Source: Hedera helix (Eukaryota > Streptophyta > Magnoliopsida > Apiales > Araliaceae). Taken from it: a DNA stretch of 64,000 nucleotides. Below the pieces are notes generated by a model. That model ran no database searches, was not told the DNA's origin, and was given only the letters and a program-made list of their open reading frames with translations. Positions 1 to 11,450 of this stretch are shown piece by piece. Each line of letters starts with the position of its first letter. The stretch's first letter is position 1. The translations under genes and the position numbers were made by a program. The stretch is from assembly GCA_947179155.2 (NCBI GenBank), contig OX359282.1, positions 26,677,221 through 26,741,220 on the forward strand, written 5' to 3'.

Positions 1-190
1 AGAAGCGGTAAATTACAACTAAGTGCATTCTAATATGAGTATCTACAAGCTTCTATGCCACTCTGAAAAAATCTACGGCTAAAAAACAAGGGTGAAAAAG
101 GACAGTTTTATACTTGGCTATCATATCACTTGTGTGGATTAAGTCTGATTTAGACACAGATATTTTGTTCTTCTTGTCTCAAGTAGGAGG
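1..190. repeat. Diverged copy of the segment at 55117-55306
   Basis: This stretch aligns in the same orientation with 55117-55306. Both contain the words aaacaagggtgaaa and atcatatcacttgtgtgga. The similarity ends near 190, where the two copies go on into unrelated DNA. It is non-coding as far as I can see. It is one arm of a duplication whose other parts lie at 52345-53008 and 55117-56610, on both sides of the PSI-like gene and the retrotransposon nest. Confidence 0.75.
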
Positions 191-565
191 TGATGAGCTC
201 ATTGAAACCAAGTGTATGCATAAAGTAGCAAAATACCGAAAGGTTTTTGTTTTTTTATCCTTTGGAGGCACACTCAACTTGGACTATATAACTTAACATA
301 TATGCTTTTCAATATTAGAATGAAATCGACCTAAGTATTGTAATACCCAAAAAAAAAAATTAAAATTGAACTCTTTTATTTTATTGCATCATACAGCACC
401 GCTTGGCCAAACCGACAATTAGTATTCCACTTTTTAAGTTTAAAATTCTTTAAATGTCTACCAAGTTGGACTTTTATTCTAAATCTATATTTAGATATCT
501 TTTCACTATACAAATAAAAAAGAATAATTAGAAGTGCACAATATCCAAACACTATATTTATTTTA

Positions 566-625
566 ACCATTAAAGAGTGGGGCATGACATTGAAATCTGT
601 GTCATGCCCTACTTTTTATGATTAA
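566..625. repeat. Foldback element with a perfect 10-bp stem, copy 1
   Basis: GGGCATGACA at 580-589 pairs perfectly with TGTCATGCCC at 600-609 across a 10-nt loop. Allowing one mismatch, the stem extends to 14 bp. The flanks (attaaagagtgg and ctactttttatgattaagata) resemble those of the structure at 1231-1300, so the two look like diverged copies of one small non-coding foldback element. Confidence 0.55.
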
Positions 626-659
626 GATAAATGTACTGTTTAATTTTGTGTTTAAATAT

Positions 660-815
660 TATGTATGTAAATTCCATTTTGCTATACGTAATGATCCTTA
701 CAATGATCCTTTGTAAAATAATGAGTCATATATTTTAATTGTCTTATGAGATTCACTATTTTACAAAAAATTATTATATGAATGATTGCGTATAGCAAAA
801 TTCATGTAAACTTGT
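660..815. mobile_element. MITE-like foldback element
   Basis: The words ATTTTGCTATACGTAATGAT (676-695) and atgattgcgtatagcaaaat (near 782-802) form imperfect terminal inverted repeats about 20 bp long. A second, inner pair (ttgtaaaata near 711 and tattttacaa near 757) makes the whole segment a long hairpin. There is no ORF. The length and structure fit a miniature inverted-repeat transposable element. I could not assign a superfamily because the target duplication is not clear. Confidence 0.55.
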
Positions 816-1230
816 CCAATAAAAAATAAAAAGCCCCCTAAGTGGAACTGTGGAACGCCAGCTCCCATTTTTTATTTCTAAATAAAAGTACTCCACTTCG
901 CAATATAGTGGATCGACTGCAAGAATACAAGAAAAGGTGGGGGGATCTCCTTAAATCCCTTTCTATTTTCCTCCCACTTTACCTCTTTAGGGGCCGTTCC
1001 GGATTTTTTTTTTCTCACTTAAAATTAAAATTTTAGTAGATTTATAAGTAAAAGTGTTTGGCATCACTTTTACTTATAAGTCGGGAATTATAAGTAATAA
1101 TTGTGGATATATTCGACTAATAATGACTTCTAAGTTAAGTAAAATGTAAAAATTATTAAAATGTCCTTTAATAAGAGAATACGTATAAGTGCACTACATG
1201 GAACACTACATAGAACACAACAAGATAATC

Positions 1231-1300
1231 TCAACTATTGAAAGATAGAGCCTGACACGGAAACCCGTGTCAAGTCTCACTTTTTAATAGTTAAGATATA
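1231..1300. repeat. Foldback element, copy 2
   Basis: TGACACGG (1253-1260) and CCGTGTCA (1265-1272) form a perfect 8-bp stem with a 4-nt loop. Farther out, aactatt (about 1233) pairs with aatagtt (about 1286). The layout and flanking words match the foldback at 566-625. Confidence 0.5.
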
Positions 1301-3811
1301 TATAGTGTTTGGAGTAGTGTTTGGTTGTAGTGTATGTAAAGTTGTCTTTAATAAGAAGAACATTAAAAAAATAAAAGAGAGCATTTCGGTCGTTTCATTT
1401 GAGTTGACCGGCTTAAAAAAATGACTTATAAGTCTTTTTTTTTAAGCATGAAAACTTAGTTATATTTTTTGACTTTTTTCTAACTTATAAGTACAGAAAT
1501 AAGTCGTTCCCGAATAGTTTTTTTAACATAACTACTTATAAATTCGGTTGGTCAACTTATAAATAGGTGCCGAGCACGCACTTAATACTTTTTATTGGCA
1601 AACAATTCAGCAAATGAAGGAGGAGGAACTGCGCTCACGGCAGTAGAGAAGAGGCGGAAAAAGGGATAGTTGCAGTCTACGACGTTAGTAAGAATGGCCA
1701 TACACATGGTAATATTATATTTGTGTGTGATATATATGTATGTATGTGTTATAGTTATTAGTTATTGTAATAGATATGGCATGATTTATTCAAATTTTGA
1801 TTTTGAGTCAAAACGGATTATGGATGTTAAGAAGTATGTTAGGCTAATTAAAAATACAATACAGATTGTTTTCATATTAGAATATCAAAATTAGTTTACT
1901 TGTTTATTAATTTTAATTTTGACGAAGGGGTTTCAATGCTTGATATTATGCATACAAGGCTGATTTAGTTTTGGGGGTCTGTTAACTTAATATATATAAT
2001 TTATTATTATCAGTTTAATTGTTCAATTTGATGCCAAATTACTAAGAAGTAATATATTCACACAAATTAATTTTGGAGTTGATTGTTAATACATTAACTT
2101 GTAGCAGTACTTTGATGACAAGATTAAGTGAGTGGTTTAATGAGTGTGATAAATTATTTTGTACAGATTGTGGCATGGCTGTATGTATTAAATTCAATCC
2201 ACATATATAATCTTGATATAGTTTTGTGGCTTGCTCTTTACTATTACGGATTAATGTTAACAATATTTTAAAATATTATAATATACAAGTTTGAATTAAT
2301 AAATGAATTATTTAGAAATTATAATAATGCTTTAAGCTTAACTATGTTATAGTACTGTGCTTTACTAGATTGATATTACATTATTTAATTTAAATACAGA
2401 TTTCATACTTCTTCAGCGATACTCTTAAGAATTTTAATTTGCTCGTTTTACTTCTTGTTTTGAATTCGGATATTATCTCATATGATTATTGCTTCTTAAA
2501 TTCATATGCTAGTTTCATTTTGGCGTTGATCTTTAGAATTCATATTTGTACCTTTTGAAGTATTTATTTTGATTTTATAAAAAAATATATGTTAATATAT
2601 TTTTAGAGACTTTGTGTTGATTTGTTTCAGTTTACCATGTACGTAATAGAATCTTTTTGTTGATTGTGACGACCCCAAATTCGGGTTATTTTAACCTCGG
2701 ATCTGGTTCAACAATAGTACTACATTTTTCTTATTGTTCATGAATAACAACAATATTATAATTGCTAAATAATCATTTATTTATAATTTTACAACATCTC
2801 TTTCTATTCCAGAATCACAATCTTTATACAACCCTAATATGTCTCAATATCATACATGATACGACATTCTATTACAATCAATTTGAGTATTTAACACTCA
2901 CATAACATACCAACTAAGTCTTATACTATACCATCAATTACCTGTCCAATTCGGACTGATATCCACAACAGACATTTAGATCTTCAGTAAAAGTAATATG
3001 TTTTCCCGTTCTTTGATCTTTATCGAAAATTTCGAATAACTTGCACTATCTGAAAATGTTGGTTTAAGCAAGAGTGAGCACGACGGCTCAGCAAGTCTAA
3101 CAGATATCACATAACACATAGTTCATGTTTATACATATTTCTCATGCTTCATACATTACATTATATGAATGCATCATGCTTCTCATGCTTTGTATTTATT
3201 CATGCAACATACTGATCATGATTTGGAATGAATACATGACATACAGTTGAACTTATTCAATTAATTCAGGCTTTCTATCATATAGAATCAACACACCTCA
3301 TATGGTTTCATAAAAACATATTTAATTCAAATTCTCACATGCTTCAAGTGCACACACAACAGTTATACACATAGCAACAATATCTGAAAAATTTGTCTGG
3401 TTCGCTTCTACCAGTTATGCTTATTTGCGTCTTTCGTTCAACCTACAATTTATATAGGAAATTGACATAATCATTAGATGCAATAACTATTACTTAGCCT
3501 TTATATAAGACTCTAACTTTAAATTATTAACTCTTAAAATGTCCGACAAACGAACCATTAAGTTCCGGACAAAACCCTAGCCCAACCCCAGTTGGAAATG
3601 TCGGGCATGCTAATCTAACTTATACATTCACTACACGTTCATCGTACGACCTATTTTGAATAAGTTGTCTAAATTAATCACAATAGACTATTTACATCTG
3701 TTTAATTTAATTAAATATTTTTCTTTTTCATAACTTAATGATTCGGACATTTAATAATATATCAAATACTTCAAAATATTATCTACCTTTGATAATATAC
3801 AACTACATTCA

Positions 3812-4468
3812 AGTATTATTAACCATTTAATAATATTTTACTCACATATTAATATTATTAACCATTTAATAATATTTTAATCACTTATTAATATTATTAA
3901 TCATTTAATAATATTTTAATCACATATTAATATTATTAATCATTTTATAATATTTTAATCACTTATTAATATTATTAACCATTTAATAATATTTTAATCA
4001 TTTACAAATATTATTCACCATTTGATAATATTTTAATCTCTTATTAATATTATTAACCATTTAATAATATTTTAATCACTTCTTAATATTATTAATCATT
4101 TAATAATATTTTAATCACTTACTAATATTATTCATCATTTAATAATATTTTATTCACTTCTTAATATTATTAACCATTTAATAATATTTTAATCATTTAT
4201 TAATATTATTAATCATTTAATAATATTTTAATCACTTAATAATATTATTAACCATTTAATAATATTTTATTCACTTCTTAATATTATTAACCATTTAAAA
4301 ATATTTTAATCACTTATTAATATTATTAATCATTTAATAATATTTTAATCTCTTATTAATATTATTAACCATGTAATGATATTTTAATCATTTATAAATG
4401 TTATTCATCATTCAATAACTTTTTAATCATACACTAATATTATTGATCATTTAATAATATTTTAATAA
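3812..4468. repeat. 39-bp tandem array inside the solo LTR, about 16-17 units
   Basis: Units of about 39 bp of the form ttattaatattattaacc plus atttaataatattttaatcac repeat head to tail with a few substitutions per unit. The units are almost pure A+T and contain overlapping AATATTATT words and their complements, so the array can fold back on itself. The flanking LTR is not repetitive. Confidence 0.85.
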
Positions 4469-4625
4469 TCTTCAAAAAATATCAATAGTTAATTTTTTAA
4501 TTGTGTTAACTTTAGTCTTTATGTTAAATATTTAGCTACCAATTAGTTACTAATAAACTTCATATATTGGTTTAGTATTTAAGCCCATTCATTTTACATT
4601 TATTTCAACTTAAATTTTCATTAAA

Positions 4626-4684
4626 AACTCGACCCGGACCGACCCGAACCTACCCGGACCGAACTGACCCGACCCGACCCAGAC
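4626..4684. repeat. GC-rich gacccgacc micro-repeat in the solo LTR
   Basis: A short run of degenerate gacccggacc and gacccgaccc words stands out from the surrounding AT-rich LTR. It is non-coding. No function can be read from it. Confidence 0.6.
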
Positions 4685-5538
4685 AACTTACACATTCTGT
4701 TTTGAAAGCCGGGGCGCTTAACTGGGCGCCGGGGCGTCCAAAACAGAAACAAAATCCTAAAAATGGGTTGTTCGACCCTCCGACGCTCCGATAGCTATAA
4801 CTTCTTCATTTAAAAATATTTTGGGGTAATTCTTGAGTCCATTCTCATCAGAATTTTCCCCTCTACAACTTATTTTTTGATCACAAATCCTAATTCCAAA
4901 CGGAAGTGGACTAAAAATTGCTCACAAGGACAAAGTGAAAACTAAAATCATAAATCCTTGGTTTTAATGGTTCAACCTTGAATAAAATAAACTCTACACA
5001 TCCAAATGACACTAACTTAGTGTTGTTGTCTTCCTGACTTCTTGTTTTACAATATTTCATGGTTCAATCATATTTTTGAAAACGTTTGACACGAAATTTA
5101 AAGATCGAACCACTTAGGGTTTTACCGGTAAATCGTTATATGGACTTTCTTTCTAATTCTTTGCGTACCACCCATACAAATACATGTATTAACTATATCA
5201 AACCATGAATATGTCTATATATCATAGTTTTAGACTTCTAGATCATCAAAATAACTTTTGATCGGTTAAAAATACTTTTTGACCGATTAAAAACATATCT
5301 AGACTATAACAATGAACTAAAGAAAGTTTAGAACACTTTTTAACCTCTTGAACATGGATGTTATTCTTCTTCTCCTTCCAAAGTATGCTATGAAGCTATG
5401 TGTCATCCACCAAGCTCCTCCTCTAGCGATCTCCTTCAACTCACAAGTGTTTGCTTGCTTTTCTCTAGAATGCTCTCTATTTTCTCTCTTGAATGCTCTA
5501 GCAATTCACTAACCAAAATAACACTTGTGTGGAGCACT

Positions 5539-5548
5539 CTATATATAG
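5539..5548 (-). promoter_or_regulatory. Candidate TATA box of the solo LTR
   Basis: CTATATATAG is followed on the minus strand by agtgctccacacaagtg, giving a TATA box with a plausible start about 30 bp downstream. The position within the LTR resembles the TATA boxes of the other Tekay-type LTRs in this window. The word is a palindrome, so the strand rests on the LTR orientation. Confidence 0.45.
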
Positions 5549-7021
5549 CCATTTGCTAAACCCTTATTAACTCTCTTAATCCACCAACATAGTCAAATTA
5601 AGGCTTAATTGAGATTACTATTGGATGGATTGATTTGTTGAATGACTTGTGATTGACTAGGGTTGGTTCAACCACCACAACATTGTGTACAAGTAAAACA
5701 ACATGAGAAATCAATTCACCCACTTGTGGGTCCCCTAAATCTCAGTAAAATGAGATTTAATCCCCCATTTTTGCTTTATTTTTATAGCTTATATATATAT
5801 ATATATATATGTTGACCAATTTCAATTTTGACTACCATTTGGGCTCCACATTGGACTCTAGGATTTAAATATATTGGGCTCATCCATTTAATTTGGTTGG
5901 GCTCAATTTAATTGTTACATTGGGCTAACATTAAATACCATATGTTACATTTAATTAAAACAAGCATTGAGCTAGTTTAATAATTATATGGATCAAGGTT
6001 TAATTAATTACTTAGACTACTAGGTTAATTCATTTGACCTAGATTAATACATTATTTGGATTTAAAATATAATTCAATTAGACTTGCTTTTAATTATTCT
6101 ACCACCTTGGGTTACATAAATAACTCATCCATGGATAATTCTCATCACTATACTTATTCACCTAGCAATTAACCAACGTTTGGTTAATGCTCTCTCTTGT
6201 CTACCAACTAGGGTTATTCAATTAACCCTACATTAGTTAATTCTCTACATTCAACCAAATTTCCAAACACTTTGACCATCAATTGACTTTTTAAATGTTT
6301 GGGCTACATAGTTTACTTTGCATTAGGCTCTCTTATTTAATTATCCACATTCATGCAAGTATTCCCATATTGGGCTAACATCTATAATCCTTTTGGGCTA
6401 GTCCACTATTAATAATTAAATTACTTGGACTTTTCATGAGGCTAAATCCTTAAATTTATTTGAACCTCTTTAATATTACCAACAACATTTTTAACAATTA
6501 AAATATTGGGCTTGTTTTAAATCCGTTAATGGACTCTATACAACCAGTTAATAATTAAGTTAATTACTTAATTAATTAACTTCATAATATTATCATTCTA
6601 GACAACCATTCTAGTTTTTCTATAACTTTTACTCTTAACTAATATAATTAACCTAGTTAATTATATTTAATGACTTCTCTTCTTACTTCATATTTTAAAC
6701 TAATTAAATTATTAGTTTAATTGAGTATTTAATCTACTCATCTTCTTATTTGGCTAACAAGCACGCTTTATGTATGTATATATATATATATATCCACCTT
6801 CACTTCTCAATTGAATTTATTTCCTTAATAAATTCTCTACATGCATCATTAAAATATTTCCACATTTAATTTCTAACAAATAACTTATGTTAAAAAAAAA
6901 AATGTTTACCCATTTTCTACACATCTCACTTCTCTAACTCTATGTTTTAAATTATAACCTTTAAATAATATTTAAAAATCTTATCTACAATTCTTGTAAA
7001 TATCTGGGATATTACATTGAT

Positions 7022-8460
7022 AGTGTCACATGTGTTGTGACATAGTATCTTTGTTAGATTATATCGTAGAGTATACTTAAGTTATAACCACATGTGCATG
7101 TACCACAGACAAGTTCTCTCGGCACCGAAGCATGACTCTTTTTGTGACGTTGTGATCAGTCCACGTCTCCGTTTTGTGCTCCAGTGAGAGTTGGTCATTT
7201 GATGATTTTATTGTGGTAATTTTGCATGAATTTGGAACCAGCCAGTCTGATGTATGATATGCTTGTGTGACATTATTTTGACTTGCTTGTGTGACAAAAT
7301 ATATTTTTGAGTTCTGTTAATGTTTTTCTTCCGACATGTATTCAAGGAGATTAAGGGCAGATGTGAAGAGAGTTTTTTTTTATCCAAATAATTTAGATAT
7401 TTTGTTTGGGTTTTGATACTTTTTTTTTGTTGTCTAGAATTATAATAAACAGATAGTGCTTTGAGCCCGTTTGACATTTATTGTTTATTTTATTTAGACT
7501 ATTCTTTTTGCAGTTTTTGATTTTGATATTATTTATTAGGCTGTTGTGTGTTGTGCGTATTCGGGAAGGGAAGGGGGTGTTACATGTAATTTTTGGTGGA
7601 TAATTTTTGTCAATTTTTGTCCATACATTCTAAGAAAATGAAAGTTAATTTTGTCACTGTTTTTTCGGCGTCTATGTAAGCCTTGGATGAAATTAGATAT
7701 GTTGAAAAGAAAAGATTCCACAACAACAAGAGACTGAACTTGAAGGTTATAAGGGGTTGGGTCCAACACTGCTTTTGGATCAAGTTGAGTTTCAGGTTCA
7801 AATTTGTGTGAAGGCCTCTGTTGTAGGAAAAAAATGGCGTAGTTTTGTGAAAATGACTGAAAAGATAATGGAAGGAAAATGATTCTGATGTATCTTTTGG
7901 AACATCGCGTTTGGAATATTTAGTACCTTTGGAGGGTTTAAAAATTCAAATGTACTAAAAAATGTAACTTGTTTAACTCATAAATATATTGTATTGTTTT
8001 ATACTCAAACGCAACACAACAAAAATATTGTAAAACGTTTAGAGGTCTAAACATATTAATTACTACCTTGCAACCGCTAGTTACCAAACAAACCCATAAT
8101 GTTGCAGAGCGCTCGAAACATTTAGTGCATTTGGAGGGTTTAAAATTCAAACGTAATAAAAAATACAATGCAGAGCGTTTGAAAGTCTAAACGCACCAAT
8201 TACTACCCTGCAACCGCTAGTTATCATGCAAACCTATAATTTCCTATTTTTAGTTACCGAAAGAAAGATTAAATTTTAATGAACATAAGAAGTACGTCAG
8301 AAAACATACTAACATGTCCCTTAAACCAGCACCAAAGCAAACAATCACCCTTATATGCACTCTATCCACTAAACCAAAGCTCTAGCGAAAGAAAGAAATG
8401 AAAAACTGAAAACTAAGCCAAGGAACTTGTCCAAAAAGTGCCACAAGCTGAAATATTTTG
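7022..8460. other. Intergenic DNA 3' of the PSI-like gene
   Basis: AT-rich DNA without a recognisable gene. Short minus-strand reading frames at 7208-7801 show no domain, signal peptide or biased composition and look like chance. The segment contains the direct repeat at 7919-8240. The last 200 bp may include the 3' UTR of the PSI-like gene. Confidence 0.5.
7919..8240. repeat. Diverged direct repeat, two copies
   Basis: The words tttggagggtttaaaa and attactacc-tgcaaccgctagtta occur twice in the same order, in about 7925-8099 and 8128-8240. The first copy carries extra sequence in the middle. It probably derives from a small mobile element. No clear terminal inverted repeats were found. Confidence 0.6.
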
Positions 8461-9959
8461 TTAGTTCTCCAACTCCAAAGATTGATCAAAAGAGCCACCA
8501 TAGGCACTCTCGTCTGAAGAGTTAGCACCTAGTTCTCCCTGTATTCTACATATATATTTCAATCCAACAAAGAGCTCAGAAACAACTGCATCAGTTTTTT
8601 CCTGATTCGCATAGTGAAGCGTTTGTACAAGCAGCACTTTCTCGCTATCAAAAACTATGTTTTGATGTGCATAACTCTGCTCGGACTCCCATTTCGTTTT
8701 TGTGTAATGAGCGAGAGAAGCCAACCAGTCTAGTATTCGAGATAATTTCCTTCTCCAATCCTCCACAGAAACTAATGAATCCGTAGGGAATCTCATCCTC
8801 TTCCTAACTGCATAACTTATACTTTGCGGCAACCTTTTCTCCAATATTGATATTGGGTCATTTCTAATCAATAGGGGTGACACCATTAGCTTCTCGATTT
8901 CAACAATAATTTTCGCGTAAAGTTGTGTTAAAGCAGCCTCACCAAGAGTTCCTGGAGGAGCATTCTGCATCCGGTTTTTGGAGCTAAAAACTGATATACT
9001 TTTCTTCTGCAGCAAATTTCCATGAGTTTCAGAATAATCCCCAATGCATCGTATAAAGGCTCCAACGGAGTCTTTCCATTAGCCTTTGAAATAGGCCACC
9101 ATCCAGTTTCATTTACTCCCAATTTCTCAACAAAATGGCCTAATTGGTTATGATCCACACCTCCATTCCTCCTTCCAGGATCATTATTCTCATATGGGTG
9201 AATCAGAGCCAAAGATTGTCTATAAACCGACCCTGAACTTCTACCACAAACACTAGATTTTTTGATACTTTCAATATCACCGACATGAACAACTCCAAAT
9301 ACAAGCTCAATTTTATCAAATATAGTGAATAAAAATCTTACCAAAACGCCAACAATGTAATCATATGTACAGTTCCATATCGCGATATTCTTCAACTGCT
9401 GCACCTTTTGCTGCTTCATCTCAACTTTTTTCTCATACTCAATAAGACTTGCAAAACTACCTTTATCCCCAAAAGTCTCTTCAAGCTTCAATAGCACCTG
9501 CATTTCTTCATGCAATCGCTTATTACTTAAAACAAGATCTTCCACCTTCTTAATCTTCTTGTCCATCTTCTTGTACGAAAATTTCCCATTATTCTTCCTC
9601 AGCAAATGATCATCAAAATCGTGCTCCAAACTTTTCAAATGTGGATCACTGCATTTTTTTGCAAGCCTGGCCACAGTTCTAGCTGTATCGCAGAAGTTGT
9701 CAATCACCTCATCATATATCAAGCTTAATATGTAGTTGTCGTCGTAGGATACAAGCTTTCTGACGCCGAATGTATTAAAGAGAAGTTGGTAATCATAATT
9801 GCCATTCAGAAACTTCCATTGTTCAATCACTTTAGACATCAAACTTGCCACTTCAAATGATAATATTCCAATTGTCGCCTCGTTTTTGGAAAATTTATCA
9901 TTCTTGGGGGAAGTTTTCAACAGAATGCGAAACCACGAATGATTTGTTGCTACTACCAT
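8461..9959 (-). pseudogene. PSI1-like protein (DUF3475 + DUF668), one frameshift
   Basis: This is a member of the plant PSK SIMULATOR / DUF668 family; PSI1-type members are linked to growth and phytosulfokine signalling. The N-terminal part (start 9959) has the DUF3475 signature IGILSFEVASLMSKV near residues 30-45, then a helical, lysine-rich middle with coiled-coil character. The C-terminal part has the DUF668 start APPGTLGEAALTQLYAKI and ends at 8461. The two parts lie in different minus-strand frames that overlap at 8928-9015, so a one-base change near 9010-9030 is needed to join them. The coding part has no intron, as in related genes. The ATG is preceded on the minus strand by tctgatattcag, a good 3' splice site, which suggests a 5'-UTR intron. 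Retrotransposon H begins 563 bp upstream, inside that presumed intron. It may be a recent pseudogene, or the frameshift may be a base-calling error. Confidence 0.8.
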
Positions 9960-10521
9960 TTCAAACCTGAATATCAGATTAAAATAGCAATGAAATTGTC
10001 TCAGTATGATCTTTAAGAACCAAAAAATAGCAACTACACATGTAAATAAATAGTGTTACCATAAGAATTAACTTAATCTTTGAAATATATTCCCTCTGTT
10101 CCGTAAAAAAATCTCATCTTTAATTCTTGAAGCCAATTGCGAAATCCTAAAAATTTGATATTAGTGAGATTCATTTAAGTTCTAAAAACAATAAATTTCG
10201 TACAATACCCTTTTAATTAAAAAGTTTACAATAATTATAAGGGATCGAGTTGACAAACGCTTCCAAGTTTTACTAGTGAAAATTCTACGGTGGAGCACAA
10301 TTGTAAAATTCGGAGGTCATCTATGAGTTACCTACTGCTATTGTATTAACTAGAACAAATGAATTCATATCAGTTTAGAATATTAGGATTTCAAAGAACG
10401 AGTTCAAAAGGCCAAAATACTCATCTTTTGTGGAATAAAAAGGGAGCACAAGAGCAGGCTGAAAGTAATGGAACACTATACTTCATCACTTTACACAAAA
10501 TACTGTCCTTGAAATTATAAC
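9960..10521 (-). other. Presumed 5'-UTR intron of the PSI-like gene, 3' part
   Basis: No ORF. On the minus strand the segment ends in a splice-acceptor-like tctgatattcag directly before the ATG. A Stowaway-like word (ttccctctgttcc) occurs near 10091. The stretch joins 52253 onward across element H, where a matching donor is found. Confidence 0.5.
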
Positions 10522-10526
10522 AAACT

Positions 10527-11086
10527 TGTTAACGCCTGATTTTGTAAGCATGTGGAAAATCACCAAAGCACGAGCACCTGCAACCACAAAACCGTTAGAC
10601 ACCCCCAACACTAGCGACGGCCTGGGCCGTCCGGGGATGCTTCGGTGTGAGAGTAAGTAGCAGGCCAAAAGCGTAACAATGGAGAACAATAATGCTGGAA
10701 TTATTATAGTTCTGTGTAAGATACAAGAGTGTGTACCGTAATCCAGGAGCTAATGGCTTGTATTTATAGTGCATGCCATCCCCAGAGTCCTCATTGGAGT
10801 GAGGCATCCCAATCCAAACCATCTTTGGATTATCCTTATTGTCCATAGAAACCTTTCCCAATCACACGTCTGACCTCCACGAAAACAGGAAAAGGACTCC
10901 TAATAGGACTAAGCCTCAACCACCCCAAGCTGTGCAGGAAATATCAACCGAGAACTGGGCCTCTCATCCCTGAGCCCAACCCAGCCGATCCCCCATGCCC
11001 CAATGTTCATAGTCAAAGTACGAACTCAACCCATCATATTTACCCAGCCCAGATGATATCCGGGTCGGACAAATACCATCCCAACA
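10527..11086 (-). repeat. Element H 3' LTR, 560 bp
   Basis: Pairs with 51688-52247. By eye I count about 14 differences in 560 bp, all transitions, with no length change. A TATA box (CTATAAATAC on the minus strand) lies at 10760-10769. A purine-rich tract, the polypurine tract for plus-strand priming, abuts it at 11087-11105 (plus strand ttaccccccactctcccaa). Confidence 0.92.
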
Positions 11087-11105
11087 TTACCCCCCACTCT
11101 CCCAA
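11087..11105 (-). other. Element H polypurine tract
   Basis: On the minus strand this reads ttgggagagtggggggtaa directly before the 3' LTR, the expected place and composition for a polypurine tract. Confidence 0.75.
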
Positions 11106-11450
11106 TTTTAAAGGTTAAATTAGGAGAGTATAACATCATCCCTTTAATCATACATAAACCTAACCGTTGCCAAACAAACCCCCAACTGCCACCTTTTCAC
11201 ATCAGTCACACGTGTCCTCCAAAACCAAGATACAAAACCCTTGTTTCGAAAGAAACCCTTTATCTTCAACAACATTTCAAAATCCCCTCCTCTCTCCTCG
11301 TACAGGTCCATCAGCAAAACTTTCAACAACGCCCCTGCTATAGCATCAAAACTCCTCCGATTCCTCTAATCGGCACTCCCCACTCGATTACAGACTCCAG
11401 AACTCATCTAAGCACTACCCCCCAAAACCCAAGACCTTCTATCGGAATCC

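Larger units (their letters stand above)
191..2659. other. AT-rich intergenic DNA
   Basis: No open reading frame here has recognisable protein similarity. The stretch holds three small foldback structures, listed separately, and runs of A or T. I see no tRNA, rRNA or gene fragment. Confidence 0.6.
2660..7021 (-). mobile_element. Solo LTR of a Tekay-like gypsy element, 4352 bp
   Basis: The LTR occupies 2665-7016 and is flanked by a perfect 5-bp target duplication TTGAT (2660-2664 and 7017-7021). Read on the minus strand it begins TGTAATATCCC and ends GGGGTCGTCACA. This parallels the Tekay LTRs later in the window, which begin TGTAAGACCC and end GGGGGCGTCACA, and it sets the strand. There is no gag or pol inside and no second LTR, so it is a solo LTR of the kind left by unequal LTR-LTR recombination. 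At 4.35 kb it is long even for a plant gypsy LTR, partly because of an internal 39-bp tandem array. It could instead be a non-autonomous element without coding DNA, but no internal LTR boundary or primer site was seen. Confidence 0.8.

Noticed and set aside
2665..7016. A complete non-autonomous retrotransposon instead of a solo LTR
   Set aside because: No internal LTR boundary, primer site or purine tract was found, and both ends match LTR ends of the Tekay type.
7208..7801. Three minus-strand ORFs of 63-89 codons
   Set aside because: Overlapping frames in AT-rich DNA, with no domain, signal or repeat; no splice context supports them.
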